Notes under the pieces: model-generated
What the model saw: only the letters and a program-made list of their open reading frames with translations
Told to the model about the DNA's origin: nothing
The model's database searches: none
Program-made: the position numbers and the translations under genes
Source: Prosapia bicincta
Taxonomy: Eukaryota; Arthropoda; Insecta; Hemiptera; Cercopidae
Length of the DNA: 64,000 bases
Direction of reading: 5' to 3'
Assembly (NCBI GenBank): GCA_036971475.1
Contig: JBAIZL010000002.1
Location: forward strand, 172,019,024-172,083,023
Part shown: positions 22,036 to 34,000 of the stretch, in pieces
Layout of the letters: each line of letters begins with the position of its first letter
Position numbering within the stretch: the stretch's first letter is position 1

Positions 22036-25000
22036 TATCAGCCCGTAGTTAATTAGTCCGTATAATTCCTTACATTTTATTTAAAAACCTCATCATCGTT
22101 TAGGATATCATTGTTACTTTTATCATAATGGGGGGGGGGAAATGTTTAATATAAAAATTGTTTATATATATTTTTGTAATTTTAGTCGTAATATGTGAAA
22201 CTATGAGATATAATTTTATGTTTAATTGATAAATTTATATTTATATTGGTTGTTTTAGACTTGAAAACGGCCAGAAGATAATGTGAATGGCTGAAACGTT
22301 GACGATAAAAGGGTTATATTAAATAAGTAATAGATAATACAGTATTATCCCGTCCTTAACTAGTTGTTGGTTCTACATATGCTTCAACCTTAGTCTTAGA
22401 GTTGGCAACATGGCCACGTACACGCCTGTAGACACAACCTGTCACTTCCACGCAACATGTCCGACAGAGGTTATAAAATATAATCTTACAAGAGGACGCG
22501 TCGCGAGGTCCGGCCACCATTCGTTCTGGTGAGACGCCGTTATCGCGAGTAGCAATTAGAGCGGTGAGACGGCGCGGCGGGCATTCTTTTATTCTTTTAG
22601 CCCACTTTCATCGCATCCAGGCCACTGCAGCCGGCCTTATGACCGTTTAGTTTGGACATTTTGATGAGGCCTGGAACAGTCGCGACTCGGAAATGCTGGT
22701 AGTAATGACATCTATCTGCAGAACCTTTGTCACAGCAAAAATACCAACAGAATTTTATTTAAAAGTGTTGGTTATCGACATTCCAGATGTAACTTATAGT
22801 GACAGAATATATCTAATAATGGAGAAAGTCTTCAAAAGCTCGCTAAAATAATAAAACATGGTAGTAGCGCCGCAAATTTATAAAATGAAAGACAAAAAAC
22901 TGCTCTTTATAACAAACAAAACACTTTTTATTAAAGTGACGGTGTTTTTTAATAAAACGTCGCACTCTATCATAGAATGTAGGCCTACCTATTAGTTGGA
23001 TAGCAGCCTAAGGTGAGCGAGCTTGTTGATAAGTAAAATGGTGTCATTTTGGTTAGTAAATAGGCGTATACAACGTCTCGCAACTTGGTTTGGCGAAGGC
23101 AGTAAATAGCTTCATTGGAGTAGGTAAGTGCTAAAGACGCTGACGTTCTTAACGAAAGTGTCGTAGACCTTAATATTTATTTATAGAATTGTAGTTAAAA
23201 AAAAAAAGAAAATTGAAAGTGTGTTTTTCAGGTTTTTAAGTACAGGCACGTAATTATAATGTAGCCTGTATTGAATATTTTTCAAGTCACGCATTTAAAT
23301 CAAGAACAATTGTAATTCACTAATTTTTCCAACTTGTATTTAATTTTAAGAGTTAAATATATTTGATTTTCAAAATTTGCCTTGCGGATATGAATTTAAC
23401 TCTCAGTAGTTAGACTGAGGTTCCACACCTTAGGAATGACATATAAGAAAACATTACAACCCACATGATAGATACACTTTTTTAAGTCCTTCTTTTTTGT
23501 GTTTTATTTTAAGGCGTAAATTGCATTTAGGGTAGAATTGCATTATGGGTAACAATAAACTGAAATGTAATGAAGAGGTGAGCATTAATATTGTAGTCTC
23601 TACCTGGAAAGGGATTCCGTTCTTTACAACTCGTAGCAATTTTAACATACTCGCATAGTGGAAGTAGTTGATTTCACTACAAACAGTACGCGACAACCTG
23701 ACCTCTTATTTGGCAAAGTGTTACTTAGTCGCTAAAATATGAGTTATTGACCTCGACGCCAGGTCTCGTCACTATAGTACCGTTTGTGTCTCGTGCACAG
23801 TTTTAAATTAGAATGCGACGTGAGCGTCAGAATGCGTCGAACGCGACGGACGTGCTCATGCCCCGACATCCGCGCATATATCGCGCAAAGTTATCCGTTC
23901 CGGCTCGTAATGAAACGCTCGGCTGATGCACACTTGTACTGGAGAGAAAAAGGTACAATAGAAGTATTAGTGCTTTGCGGGTTTGTTTAAAGGCAAGTAA
24001 AGATTAAGGGGAGAACATGAGTGGCATGGTGGGTTAAACTACATACTATCTAATCCTGACGATGTAAAATAAATCATTAACATGTTGGGGTTATTGCTAT
24101 GGAACAGACATTAACGAATGGGGATAATACGGGTGACATGTTGTAGAACTTAGGGATGGACGTAGATCTCTTTAGAAAGTTCAGGTGAAGTATGTAGAAA
24201 AGCAATGGCTAGTGGGCGACAGGAAGGCTGGTGACCAGGATATTCCATAGCTGTACCACGTAATGTAGCATTAAGCCTCCAATTACCCTATTCGTGAAGC
24301 CGTAGCTTTGAGGTCGGATTCGTGGGGCGTGGTTTTTAGATAATCTCCAGCTATTCTGTTCTTGGACGAAGGCTTAAGGATATAGGTTAGTCCACTTCGT
24401 CCAACTTCACCATCTTTCTTTCACAAGTGCACTGCCTAATATCATTTTCAAAATTGCTATCCTTAAAGAAGTGTATCGGGGTTCACCCGCTGCGTTTGGA
24501 GCACCTTTGTAGAGGGTTACAGAAAGAATAATCAGGATTCTTTCGTGCTTGCGTGAGACCTTTGAGGATGCGCCTTAGTGGCAAACCCTATACGCACTAG
24601 TGCTCACAAGGTTTCAGCATTTAGTAGTGGCTTATTCTCATACCTCAGAAACACTTTTTCACAGATTAGGTCATAGCAGCAGTTTTACAGACACTCCTAG
24701 GTAATGTATTCCAGACGTTATAGTGCGAACCGCGTAACCGTGCACTTAGCCTTGAGAGATCGCAGTAGTCGAGGCGGGAGCTAGAGGGTCAGTATAAATA
24801 CCTTTCTACAAACAATATTGGGACCATCAAAACACTGAATTGCAGGAGACGATTAATACTAGAAAAATAAGAAGATAAATTAGCTTCTGTATGAAATAAA
24901 CATTCTTGAAATATGTGTAGACATAACGGATGCAGGAACTGTTGATGTATTGAAGATTCGATGTTTTCAGAAGTGGTAGTACACGCAAGGCCAAGTGGAC

Positions 25001-26991
25001 GGTTACGTGATCCGCACTATACTTTGTATTACTGGTCATGAAATTATTCACATTACATTACTTTGTTCGGGAAAAAACACAAGTAATTCGAATGTGTAGA
25101 AAACGCGACGCAGAGCATTTCTAAATGAATAAGTTGTTTTGTTATGTTTAGAACATTACTGGCGACGGAGATAATAGTTTTGGGATCTATGCCAGTTAAA
25201 ACGGTTATATTTTTTTCTGAAAAAGAAATGAGTCAGGAGATTTCAGCTGACAACCTCCTGAAGAATTGCGTCTTATTCCTTTACTTGCTATAAGAGTTAC
25301 TTCAAATTGCCCGAATTTTGGAGCACACTTTGTAATAATTTCAAATTCGCAAAATGAATTGGAATATAATTTATAGACATTTCCCCTATAAAAAAAGAAA
25401 CCTGAGAGCGACCGCGTACACGCTTGACAACGCGCGTAACTTGGTGGCGACGGCCGCATATTGCAGAAATAGAAATCCTGAAGATAGCTGTAACAAGCCG
25501 TCTGTGGCTAATATACAAAGGACGGTGTCTCGTAGATACATATAAAACGAAAGCTTGTAAAGTTTGCTTTTAAGACTTTGTTACGTCTTGCAAGCCTTCA
25601 ACCTGATTGGCTAATTTAATACCGCTTTGAATATGTTTAAATTTAATGTGCTTCTTTAAATTTATAATCATTTGAATTAAAAATACATTTAGTTCATTTA
25701 TTTTGCCAGCTTGTGTGCAGTTTTAAAGCGTAATTTATTTCGTCAAAGAATTTAATTTAAAAAATTTTACTTTGAAACTTTTAGTTATTTGCAGACTTCC
25801 GGAATATCAGAAGGAAATTCCCTTCAGAAAGGCTGCATAACTGAAGTTGTGAAATACGCAAAGTTCAACTTGTACCCCTCCTTAAATTGACAGTGGTTGG
25901 ACTAGGGAAAATCCAAGTTACGTTTGTTATAATTGTTAAGCATTATAAACAGGTATTAAAAAAAAGATATAACCTTGATTAAACAAACAATGTTTTAAAG
26001 CTTTTGTTGTTTGTAATAATTAACTAACATTGTTTTAATGAGCAAAATTTTATTTAATTTACTTTGTGCTCTTATTTCGCCATTTTAAAAACGCAGAATC
26101 AAAAGAACTATAAAATTATTTGTAAGTCTAAGATTAGAAGTAAATATTTAGGCTCCGTTTGGCCTTTAATAAAGCTTCCTCTTAAACCAAATATTTGGAA
26201 CGGAAAATACCTTTCTTACGCTTAATTATTGGGTCGATGCTTACATGTGCTGCAACAAACGGAATAGATGCGAACGCACGCGTAAACAGCCGTTACGGAG
26301 TAGAAAGTCGATCATAACTTCGCCACGCGTGTCGATATGTGACGGCGCAGAGCGAAAGTTTTTCTACGGATTTGCGTTAGCCTGAGCGAGCATTCTTGTA
26401 GTGGCATTTATAAATAACCAGTAGTAATAAGAAATGCTTTGGATGCACTTAGTGTCTAGAAATGTGGAGGAGAAAGTAATTATGGAGGGACAGGTTTGTG
26501 TAACCGTCAGGATTTACAAGATTTTCCTACTAAAAACTAGTCAAGCCAAGCTAAAGGTCTTCTGGAAACGTAAGAACCCTAAAATAATTCAGTATCAACG
26601 GCCAAAAACCACAGACTATCCGTAGTCCAAGGGTAATTGCAATCCAGCCGCATACGCTAAGATTCCATTTTCCCGTAAAGTTACGCAGGCCAAGGCTCAG
26701 TGGTTTTGGTTCCACGTTTCCATCATTACCGTCGGCATTCTATTTTCGTAGATTGATACCATTATCGGACAAAGGACCTGCCAACTTGTGTTCAACAATA
26801 ATCGGACCCAGGACCTGCCAACGTTGTTTTAATACAGATTCGTGCTAACGTTGTTTTAAACGTTGTATTAACCAGATTCAGACCCACCACGATTCTTTTT
26901 TTTGGACCGGGCACAATATTTGATTCCATCTTGGTGCCATTGATACCATTGATCGAGTTACTTATATTTCATATCCAGACTCTTCGCTTCT
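22036..26991. other. About 5 kb of largely unique sequence, no gene recognised
   Basis: A stretch at 22255-22320 resembles a PLE-type 3' tail, with a possible stem GGCCA/TGGCT followed by GAAACG, but lacks a proper hammerhead core. GC-richer islands lie at 22400-22700, 23780-23960, 25390-25520 and 26260-26400. Open frames over them show no known domain. The rest is AT-rich. Confidence 0.4.
24719..25021. repeat. Imperfect inverted repeat, 39-bp arms
   Basis: The sequence at 24719-24757 matches the reverse complement of 24983-25021 at 32 of 39 positions. The arms are about 225 bp apart. Read outward-in on their own strands, both arms can encode YSAxxVTVHLALR, and some differences fall at synonymous sites. 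Confidence 0.7.
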
Positions 26992-27115
26992 CTTAGCCTA
27001 GCACTATGCTTGTAATACTTTTATATCTGTGACTATCTAGCCGTAGTGATTCCCTTAGCCTAGCACTATGCTTGTAATACTTTTATATCTGTGACTATCT
27101 AGCCGCAGTATCTCT
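26992..27115. repeat. Tandem duplication, 62-bp unit x2
   Basis: CTTAGCCTAGCACTATGCTT occurs at 26992 and 27054 and the following sequence is repeated almost exactly, ending in CTATCTAGCCG. A smaller two-copy repeat (CGGAC..AGGACCTGCCAAC) lies at 26765-26822. Confidence 0.9.
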
Positions 27116-29771
27116 CCAGCGAGCCCTCTCTGTAAGCGATAGCTTCCTGTTAGGTGTTATAACATCTAATTTAGTTTGTCTTTGATTTCACTGCGTTCCC
27201 GCTAGATTTAGACCTTGTTTAAACTCAATCATCAACATCATGTTTTACTTTTAAGCCTGTAAATACAGGAATGAGACAAAGACTACCTACCATCTGGCAG
27301 CTCTGCTCCTTTCATCTACCGCACTTGTATGCATCGGTACACTCACTTTCCATGATAGGTCTGACATCTTGTTGTCTCGGACTTGCGACGGTGTTAGAAA
27401 AAGTGAAGTATTCTAACTAAAACTATTTGATGTCCCTTACTTTGGTACCAGTTTCATTCTCCTATTTTATCGTTGGTAAATAGGAAATCTACTCCAGGTA
27501 AGCGATCCTGTCAACGAGTCGTGTCACCCCAAGGCTCATGCTTCCGCCACAGTTTTACCTACATCCCACCTGAGTATTACTATTTCTATTACAGCCAAAT
27601 CTACCCTTAACCTCCAAATCAATTCCTTCCAGTTTTTTTCTAAATTCAGCAGAATTGCCCGTCCACCCTCCCTAATGTTAAAACTGCCCCTTGTCTTTAC
27701 TCCTAGACGTGTAATAAGCATGCGTCTTCCATTACACTATTAGAGAATCGCTGTACCTGATGAAGCGAGCCTTTATACGTAACCATGGTCCGTCCAAGTC
27801 TCGTACTCCGCAGAAGCCGTTAGAGCCATCGAGGCCCAAGGTTTCCATGGAATTTTATTTTGTTACCCATCGGACAAACTAATTTAAAAGTGTTCAGAGT
27901 GTTGTACCTACTTGCTTAAGTAACAAAGTCTGTCCGTAACTGCTGTAAATGTCAGTGCATAACCTCTGTCGCCCTTATCTTTGAAGGAACGCATTCTTCT
28001 GTATAACACTATATGCTAAGAAGGAACCCCTTCACCTGTTCAGATATAGAATGTTGTAAAAGCAAATCTACTTACACATACTCACCCCATAAGGTTCTCA
28101 ACCCTCTGCTCTCCATCGGGAGAGCTTCTGTATAACACTATATGCTAAGAAGTAGCATTACCTGTTCGGATATAGTTTCTTGTAAAAGATTTTAAAATGT
28201 CCAGTTCTGAAACCCCTCACTTGAGAATATGGGTTTTATTGGTAAATTATATAGTGTATTTATTGACTGTGTGTGTGTGTGTGTGTGCGCGCGCGCGTGT
28301 GTGATCGCGCGTGCGTGCGTGTGAGTCGTAACGGGCTTGAATTGAGAATTTAAGCTTTACTATGAAACTTTTAAACTAAAAAATATAAAATAGTAATTTT
28401 GAATGGGAAGCCATAAATATAATAATAATACAGTGCCATAAGCAGCTATTTAAAATAATTACCTAAAGTAAAGTCTTTTTTAAGCGGGGTGGGGGAATAT
28501 TTTTCCTCGATTTAAATGAGATAGAAATGAACCAGGAAAGGCCAAAGTTAGAAGAAAGATCAAGATTCACGTAGGAAATCCACATCGGTAAATGTACTGT
28601 GAGAAAAATTATAAAGAAAACCAAGAATAAGGAAATCGCCTAAAACCAAAATTTAAAAAGTTAAAACCAAGTATAAATTTTGTATTTAAAATGTGTTCGA
28701 TATATTTATGCTAAATCAAGAAATAAATTTTTTTAAATTTGTTTTCTCAAATATGTGGTGTTGTCTGGAGGGACGGTGAATTTTAAACTCTCATTTTGTA
28801 TACATTTTAAATTTGAATATGTTTTAATTTTGCGTATAATTTTGAGCCTTGAATTTGTGAAGTTTTCTAGTAAAATGTGATTCATTTATATATGTAATTT
28901 TTCTTATGAAATTAAAAGTTTGAATGTTTGTTCAGGAAAATGTAAGGTACTTTAATCGGTAATATAAATTTGACAGTAAAACGTAAGTTTTCAAGATATC
29001 AATGTATAGAAACATTAAGTATATTTTTCAAAGGGTTATATTAGGAGCGAAATTGTTTAAAGGCGTTATATGGTTTAAAGTATTTAATTTATAAGTAAGG
29101 GCAAAGTCATAAAGAAGGAAATAATGAGATCATTTATAAAATTTTGATTTGCTTTCAAAATTCTGTTAAATTAAAAACTATAGTTTCTTAGAAGTTTAGT
29201 TTTGTTAAATTGTCAAATCTGTGCTAAAGTATAAATTGATATAGATAAATAAAAAACAGTGTTTACTAACTTGCAACTTGAGTTGAAATTTATTTGATAA
29301 AAAATTTTCGTATACAATCCTAAGCTGTGGTCAATAAGCTTGGATGCCTTTAAAAAATTCATTCCCCGGGAATCAATACCCAAAGGGTTAAATCTGCGTG
29401 AGTTAAGTGTTTTAAAATAAAGTCCTGTGACTGGTCTCTGGCAGATTTTGTCAAGCGTTAGCTCAGGGCTGACTGCAGTCGGCGATGTTTGATCAAACTA
29501 CTGGCCGTAGTGAGTGCTGCATTGGCTGCATTATATGCTGGGGCACTTGCCTCTTAGGTACAAACTTGTGTATCCGTCGTCCCTCATCGTGGCCCGTTAA
29601 AACGCTTCCATGAGCGCCCTGACACTGAGTCAGCACAAGTTCAAGGGTCGATGTTTTTTAAAAAGCACCACCACCCTCCCCCTTTACCTCGGCCTCTCGC
29701 CAATGCCAGCAGCCCCCAAGTGCCAGCTTATAAAACTTAACCTATACGCGGAGGTGTTGGCTACGGCCGTC

Positions 29772-29774
<3 letters not shown>
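27116..29774. other. Unique sequence with minor repeats, no gene recognised
   Basis: Contains an approximate 129-bp duplication (CTTCTGTATAACACTATATG at 27996 and 28125) and a GT/GC microsatellite at 28269-28322. A GC-richer stretch at 29400-29770 lies just upstream of the outspread-like exon. The middle part (28330-29390) is very AT-rich. Confidence 0.4.
28269..28322. repeat. (GT)n/(GC)n microsatellite
   Basis: GT dinucleotides pass into GC and GTGC runs. Confidence 0.9.
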
Positions 29775-29817
<43 letters not shown>

Positions 29818-29829
29818 CGCGTGCGTGCG

Positions 29830-29879
<50 letters not shown>
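29775..29879. repeat. Compound (GT)n(GC)n(TA)n microsatellite
   Basis: A GT tract (29775-29807), then GC (to about 29829), then an uninterrupted TA tract to 29879. It lies about 270 bp upstream of the exon. Confidence 0.95.
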
Positions 29880-29882
<3 letters not shown>

Positions 29883-30147
29883 CAATAATTACTATGTTTA
29901 TAAACAGTAATTCTCTATACGGGAGAAACGTTATTACTAACTGTAACTAGTGACTACATTTATAAACATAAATTCCCCGACAGTAGAGAAGTATTACTGG
30001 TGATTATATATACCTTAGTTGAGTTATATTTAGTAGTGAACACATTAGTATTTATGTTTCAAATAGCGTACATTGCCAAATTTCAGTTGTCTGAATCTGA
30101 CCATGTATTAAAATTACAATTACATCAGAAGCCATGTTTTGTTGCAG

Positions 30148-30228
30148 GCTACACGCAAGGTGGCGAAGTGTGGATACTTGTTCGTCGCTCCAGGCTGGGA
30201 TTTCACCAACCCGTTGAACCGTACCAAG
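30148..30228 (+). CDS. Internal exon of an outspread/MPRIP-like PH-domain protein
   Basis: An 81-bp phase-0 exon of 27 codons is bounded by a good acceptor (TTTTGTTGCAG ending at 30147) and a consensus donor (AAG then GTAAGC from 30229). It encodes [17 protein letters not shown] and ends in TK. This resembles the start of the first PH domain in the myosin-phosphatase Rho-interacting protein/outspread family, where a GWLLLAPDGTDFDNPVHR-like stretch is followed by RKWQRR. In vertebrates this protein links actin, RhoA and myosin phosphatase. The fly orthologue outspread is a very large gene with other genes nested in its introns. No flanking exon (zinc-binding N-terminus or the rest of the PH domain) is recognisable in the window, so both introns must be long. 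The family call rests on one short peptide and could be wrong. The exon structure itself is convincing. Confidence 0.7.
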
Positions 30229-30315
30229 GTAAGCATTCTGTTCTCATGCTTCTCCGATTGAATGTACGGAATTAGTTTAGAAGCCGAAGTGTCTGCTTTA
30301 GCAACACAGTTGCGG

Positions 30316-30912
30316 CGGGGGAGGCCTGAGCCTCTGTGAACCTCACGGTAGATCCGAACCTCTGTGAATCTCACGGGAGGCCTGAACCTGTGTGAGCCGC
30401 ACGGTGGGCCCAACCTCTTTAAACCTCACGGGAGGCTGGGACCTCTATGAAATACACGCTAGTCCCGAACCTCTGTTAACCTCACGGGAGTCCCGAACCT
30501 CTGTGAACTTCACGGGAATCACGAACCTCTGTTAACCTCACAGGAGGCTCGAAATCTATGGACCGCACGGCAGTCCCGAATCTATGTTAATCTCAAGGGA
30601 GGCCCTAACCTCTGTGAACCTCACGGGAGGCCCGAAACTCTGTGAACCGTACGGGAGTCCCGAACCTCTGTTAACCTCACGGTAGGCCCGAACCTCTGAA
30701 AATCGCATGGTAGGCCCGAACTTCAAGGGAGTCCCGAACCTCTATGAACCTCTGTGAACCTAGATAGGCCGGAACCTGTATGAACCTCACGGGAATCCCG
30801 AACCTCTGTTAACCTCACGGGAGGCACGAACCTCTGTGAATCCCACGGAAGGCCCGAACCTCTGTGAACCGCAATAGAGGTTGGATCATCAGTGAACCTC
30901 ACGGGACGTCTA
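30316..30912. repeat. Degenerate tandem repeat, about 27-bp unit
   Basis: CCCGAACCTCTGTGAACCTC and variants (GGGAGG, GGGAGTC) recur about every 27 bp. Copies are much more diverged than in neighbouring arrays. The array starts about 90 bp downstream of the exon's donor site, inside the presumed intron. Confidence 0.9.
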
Positions 30913-31081
30913 AACAACCTCTTTCCTGAAGATATCTATCTTCACGCAATAACTGCTGCGTAATTTTGCCAAATATCTCAGAAATATGTCTGAAAATATT
31001 TCGCTCTTATTTCATTATATGATTTTAAGTAACCGTGTTACCTTGTCTTTTCTATTTCTTTATAGTTCGTCTGGTTGAATG

Positions 31082-34000
31082 TGTTGTAGTTTCGTGTTGC
31101 GATAAATTATTATATACGTCCTTCTTTAGTGTGAGTAAACTCTTTTTGTTGGTCATTGTGCTATGTCTCCAGAGTAGCAGATGTTATCCTTTCATGTTGT
31201 AGTTTCGTGTTGCGATAAATTATTATATACGTCCTTCTTTAGTGTGAGTAAACTCTCTTTGTTGGTAATTATGCTATGTCACCAGAGTAGCAGATGTTAT
31301 CCTTTCTTGTTGTAGTTTCGTGTTGCGATATTATTATATACGTCCTTCTTTAGTGTGAGTAAACTCTCTTTGTTGGTCATTGTGCTATGTCTCCAGAGTA
31401 GCAGATGTTATCCTTTCTTGTTGTAGTTTCGTGTTGCGATATTATTATATACGTCCTTCTTTAGTGTGAGTAAACTCTCTTTGTTGGTCATTGTGCTATG
31501 TCTCCAGAGTAGCAGATGTTATCCTTTCTTGTTGTAGTTTCGTGTTGCGATATTATTATATACGTCCTTCTTTAGTGTGAGTAAACTCTCTTTGTTGGTA
31601 ATTATGCTATGTCTCCAGAGTAGCAGATGTTATCCTTTCATGTTGTAGTTTCGTGTTGCGATAAATTATTATATACGTCCTTCTTTAGTGTGAGTAAACT
31701 CTCTTTGTTGGTCATTGTGCTATGTCTGCAGAGTAGCAGATGTTATCCTTTCATGTTGTAGTTTCGTGTTGCGATAAATTATTATATACGTCCTTCTTTA
31801 GTGTGAGTAAACTCTTTTTGTTGGTCATTGTGCTATGTCTCCAGAGTAGCAGATGTTATCCTTTCATGTTGTAGTTTCGTGTTGCGATAAATTATTATAT
31901 ACGTCCTTCTTTAGTGTGAGTAAACTCTCTTTGTTGGTGATTGTGCTATGTCTCCAGAGTAGCAGATGTTATCCTTTCTTGTTGTAGTTTCGTGTTGCGA
32001 TAAATTATTATATACGTCCTTCTTTAGTGTGAGTAAACTCTCTTTGTTGATCACTGTGCTATGTCTCCAGAGTAGCAGATGTTTTCATTTCATGTTGTAG
32101 TTTCGTGTTGCGATAAATTATTATATACGTCCTTCTTTAGTGTGAGTAAACTCTTTTTGTTGGTCATTGTGCTATGTCTCCAGAGTAGCAGATGTTATCC
32201 TTTCATGTTGTAGTTTCGTGTTGCGATAAATTATTATATACGTCCTTCTTTAGTGTGAGTAAACTCTCTTTGTTGGTAATTATGCTATGTCACCAGAGTA
32301 GCAGATGTTATCCTTTCTTGTTGTAGTTTCGTGTTGCGATAAATTATTATATACGTCCTTCTTTAGTGTGAGTAAACTCTTTTTGTTGGTCATTGTGCTA
32401 TGTCTCCAGAGTAGCAGATGTTATCCTTTCATGTTGTAGTTTCGTGTTGCGATAAATTATTATATACGTCCTTCTTTAGTGTGAGTAAACTCTCTTTGTT
32501 GGTAATTATGCTATGTCACCAGAGTAGCAGATGTTATCCTTTCTTGTTGTAGTTTCGTGTTGCGATATTATTATATACGTCCTTCTTTAGTGTGAGTAAA
32601 CTCTCTTTGTTGGTCATTGTGCTATGTCTCCAGAGTAGCAGATGTTATCCTTTCTTGTTGTAGTTTCGTGTTGCGATATTATTATATACGTCCTTCTTTA
32701 GTGTGAGTAAACTCTCTTTGTTGGTAATTATGCTATGTCTCCAGAGTAGCAGATGTTATCCTTTCATGTTGTAGTTTCGTGTTGCGATAAATTATTATAT
32801 ACGTCCTTCTTTAGTGTGAGTAAACTCTCTTTGTTGGTCATTGTGCTATGTCTGCAGAGTAGCAGATGTTATCCTTTCATGTTGTAGTTTCGTGTTGCGA
32901 TAAATTATTATATACGTCCTTCTTTAGTGTGAGTAAACTCTCTTTGTTGGTGATTGTGCTATGTCTCCAGAGTAGCAGATGTTATCCTTTCTTGTTGTAG
33001 TTTCGTGTTGCGATAAATTATTATATACGTCCTTCTTTAGTGTGAGTAAACTCTCTTTGTTGATCACTGTGCTATGTCTCCAGAGTAGCAGATGTTTTCA
33101 TTTCATGTTGTAGTTTCGTGTTGCGATAAATTATTATATACGTCCTTCTTTAGTGTGAGTAAACTCTTTTTGTTGGTCATTGTGCTATGTCTCCAGAGTA
33201 GCAGATGTTATCCTTTCATGTTGTAGTTTCGTGTTGCGATAAATTATTATATACGTCCTTCTTTAGTGTGAGTAAACTCTCTTTGTTGGTAATTATGCTA
33301 TGTCACCAGAGTAGCAGATGTTATCCTTTCTTGTTGTAGTTTCGTGTTGCGATAAATTATTATATACGTCCTTCTTTAGTGTGAGTAAACTCTTTTTGTT
33401 GGTCATTGTGCTATGTCTCCAGAGTAGCAGATGTTATCCTTTCATGTTGTAGTTTCGTGTTGCGATAAATTATTATATACGTCCTTCTTTAGTGTGAGTA
33501 AACTCTCTTTGTTGGTAATTATGCTATGTCACCAGAGTAGCAGATGTTATCCTTTCTTGTTGTAGTTTCGTGTTGCGATATTATTATATACGTCCTTCTT
33601 TAGTGTGAGTAAACTCTCTTTGTTGGTCATTGTGCTATGTCTCCAGAGTAGCAGATGTTATCCTTTCTTGTTGTAGTTTCGTGTTGCGATATTATTATAT
33701 ACGTCCTTATTTAGTGTGAGTAAACTCTCTTTGTTGATCATTGTGCTATGTCTCCAGAGTAGCAGACGTTATCCTTTCATGTTGTAGTTTCGTGTTGCGA
33801 TAAATTATTATATACGTCCTTCTTTAGTGTGAGTTAACTCTCTTTGTTGGTCATTGTGCTATGTCTCCAGAGTAGCAGACGTTATCCTTTCATGTTGTAG
33901 TTTCGTGTTGCGATAAATTATTATATACGTCCTTCTTTAGTGTGAGTAAACTCTCTTTGTTGGTCATTGTGCTATGTCTCCAGAGTAGCAGACGTTATCC

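Noticed and set aside
21196..22056. Cluster of overlapping open frames of 121-157 codons rich in Ser, Tyr and Ile
   Set aside because: They are the same 154-bp repeat read from successive starts. The period is not a multiple of three, so every frame is repeated in shifted form.
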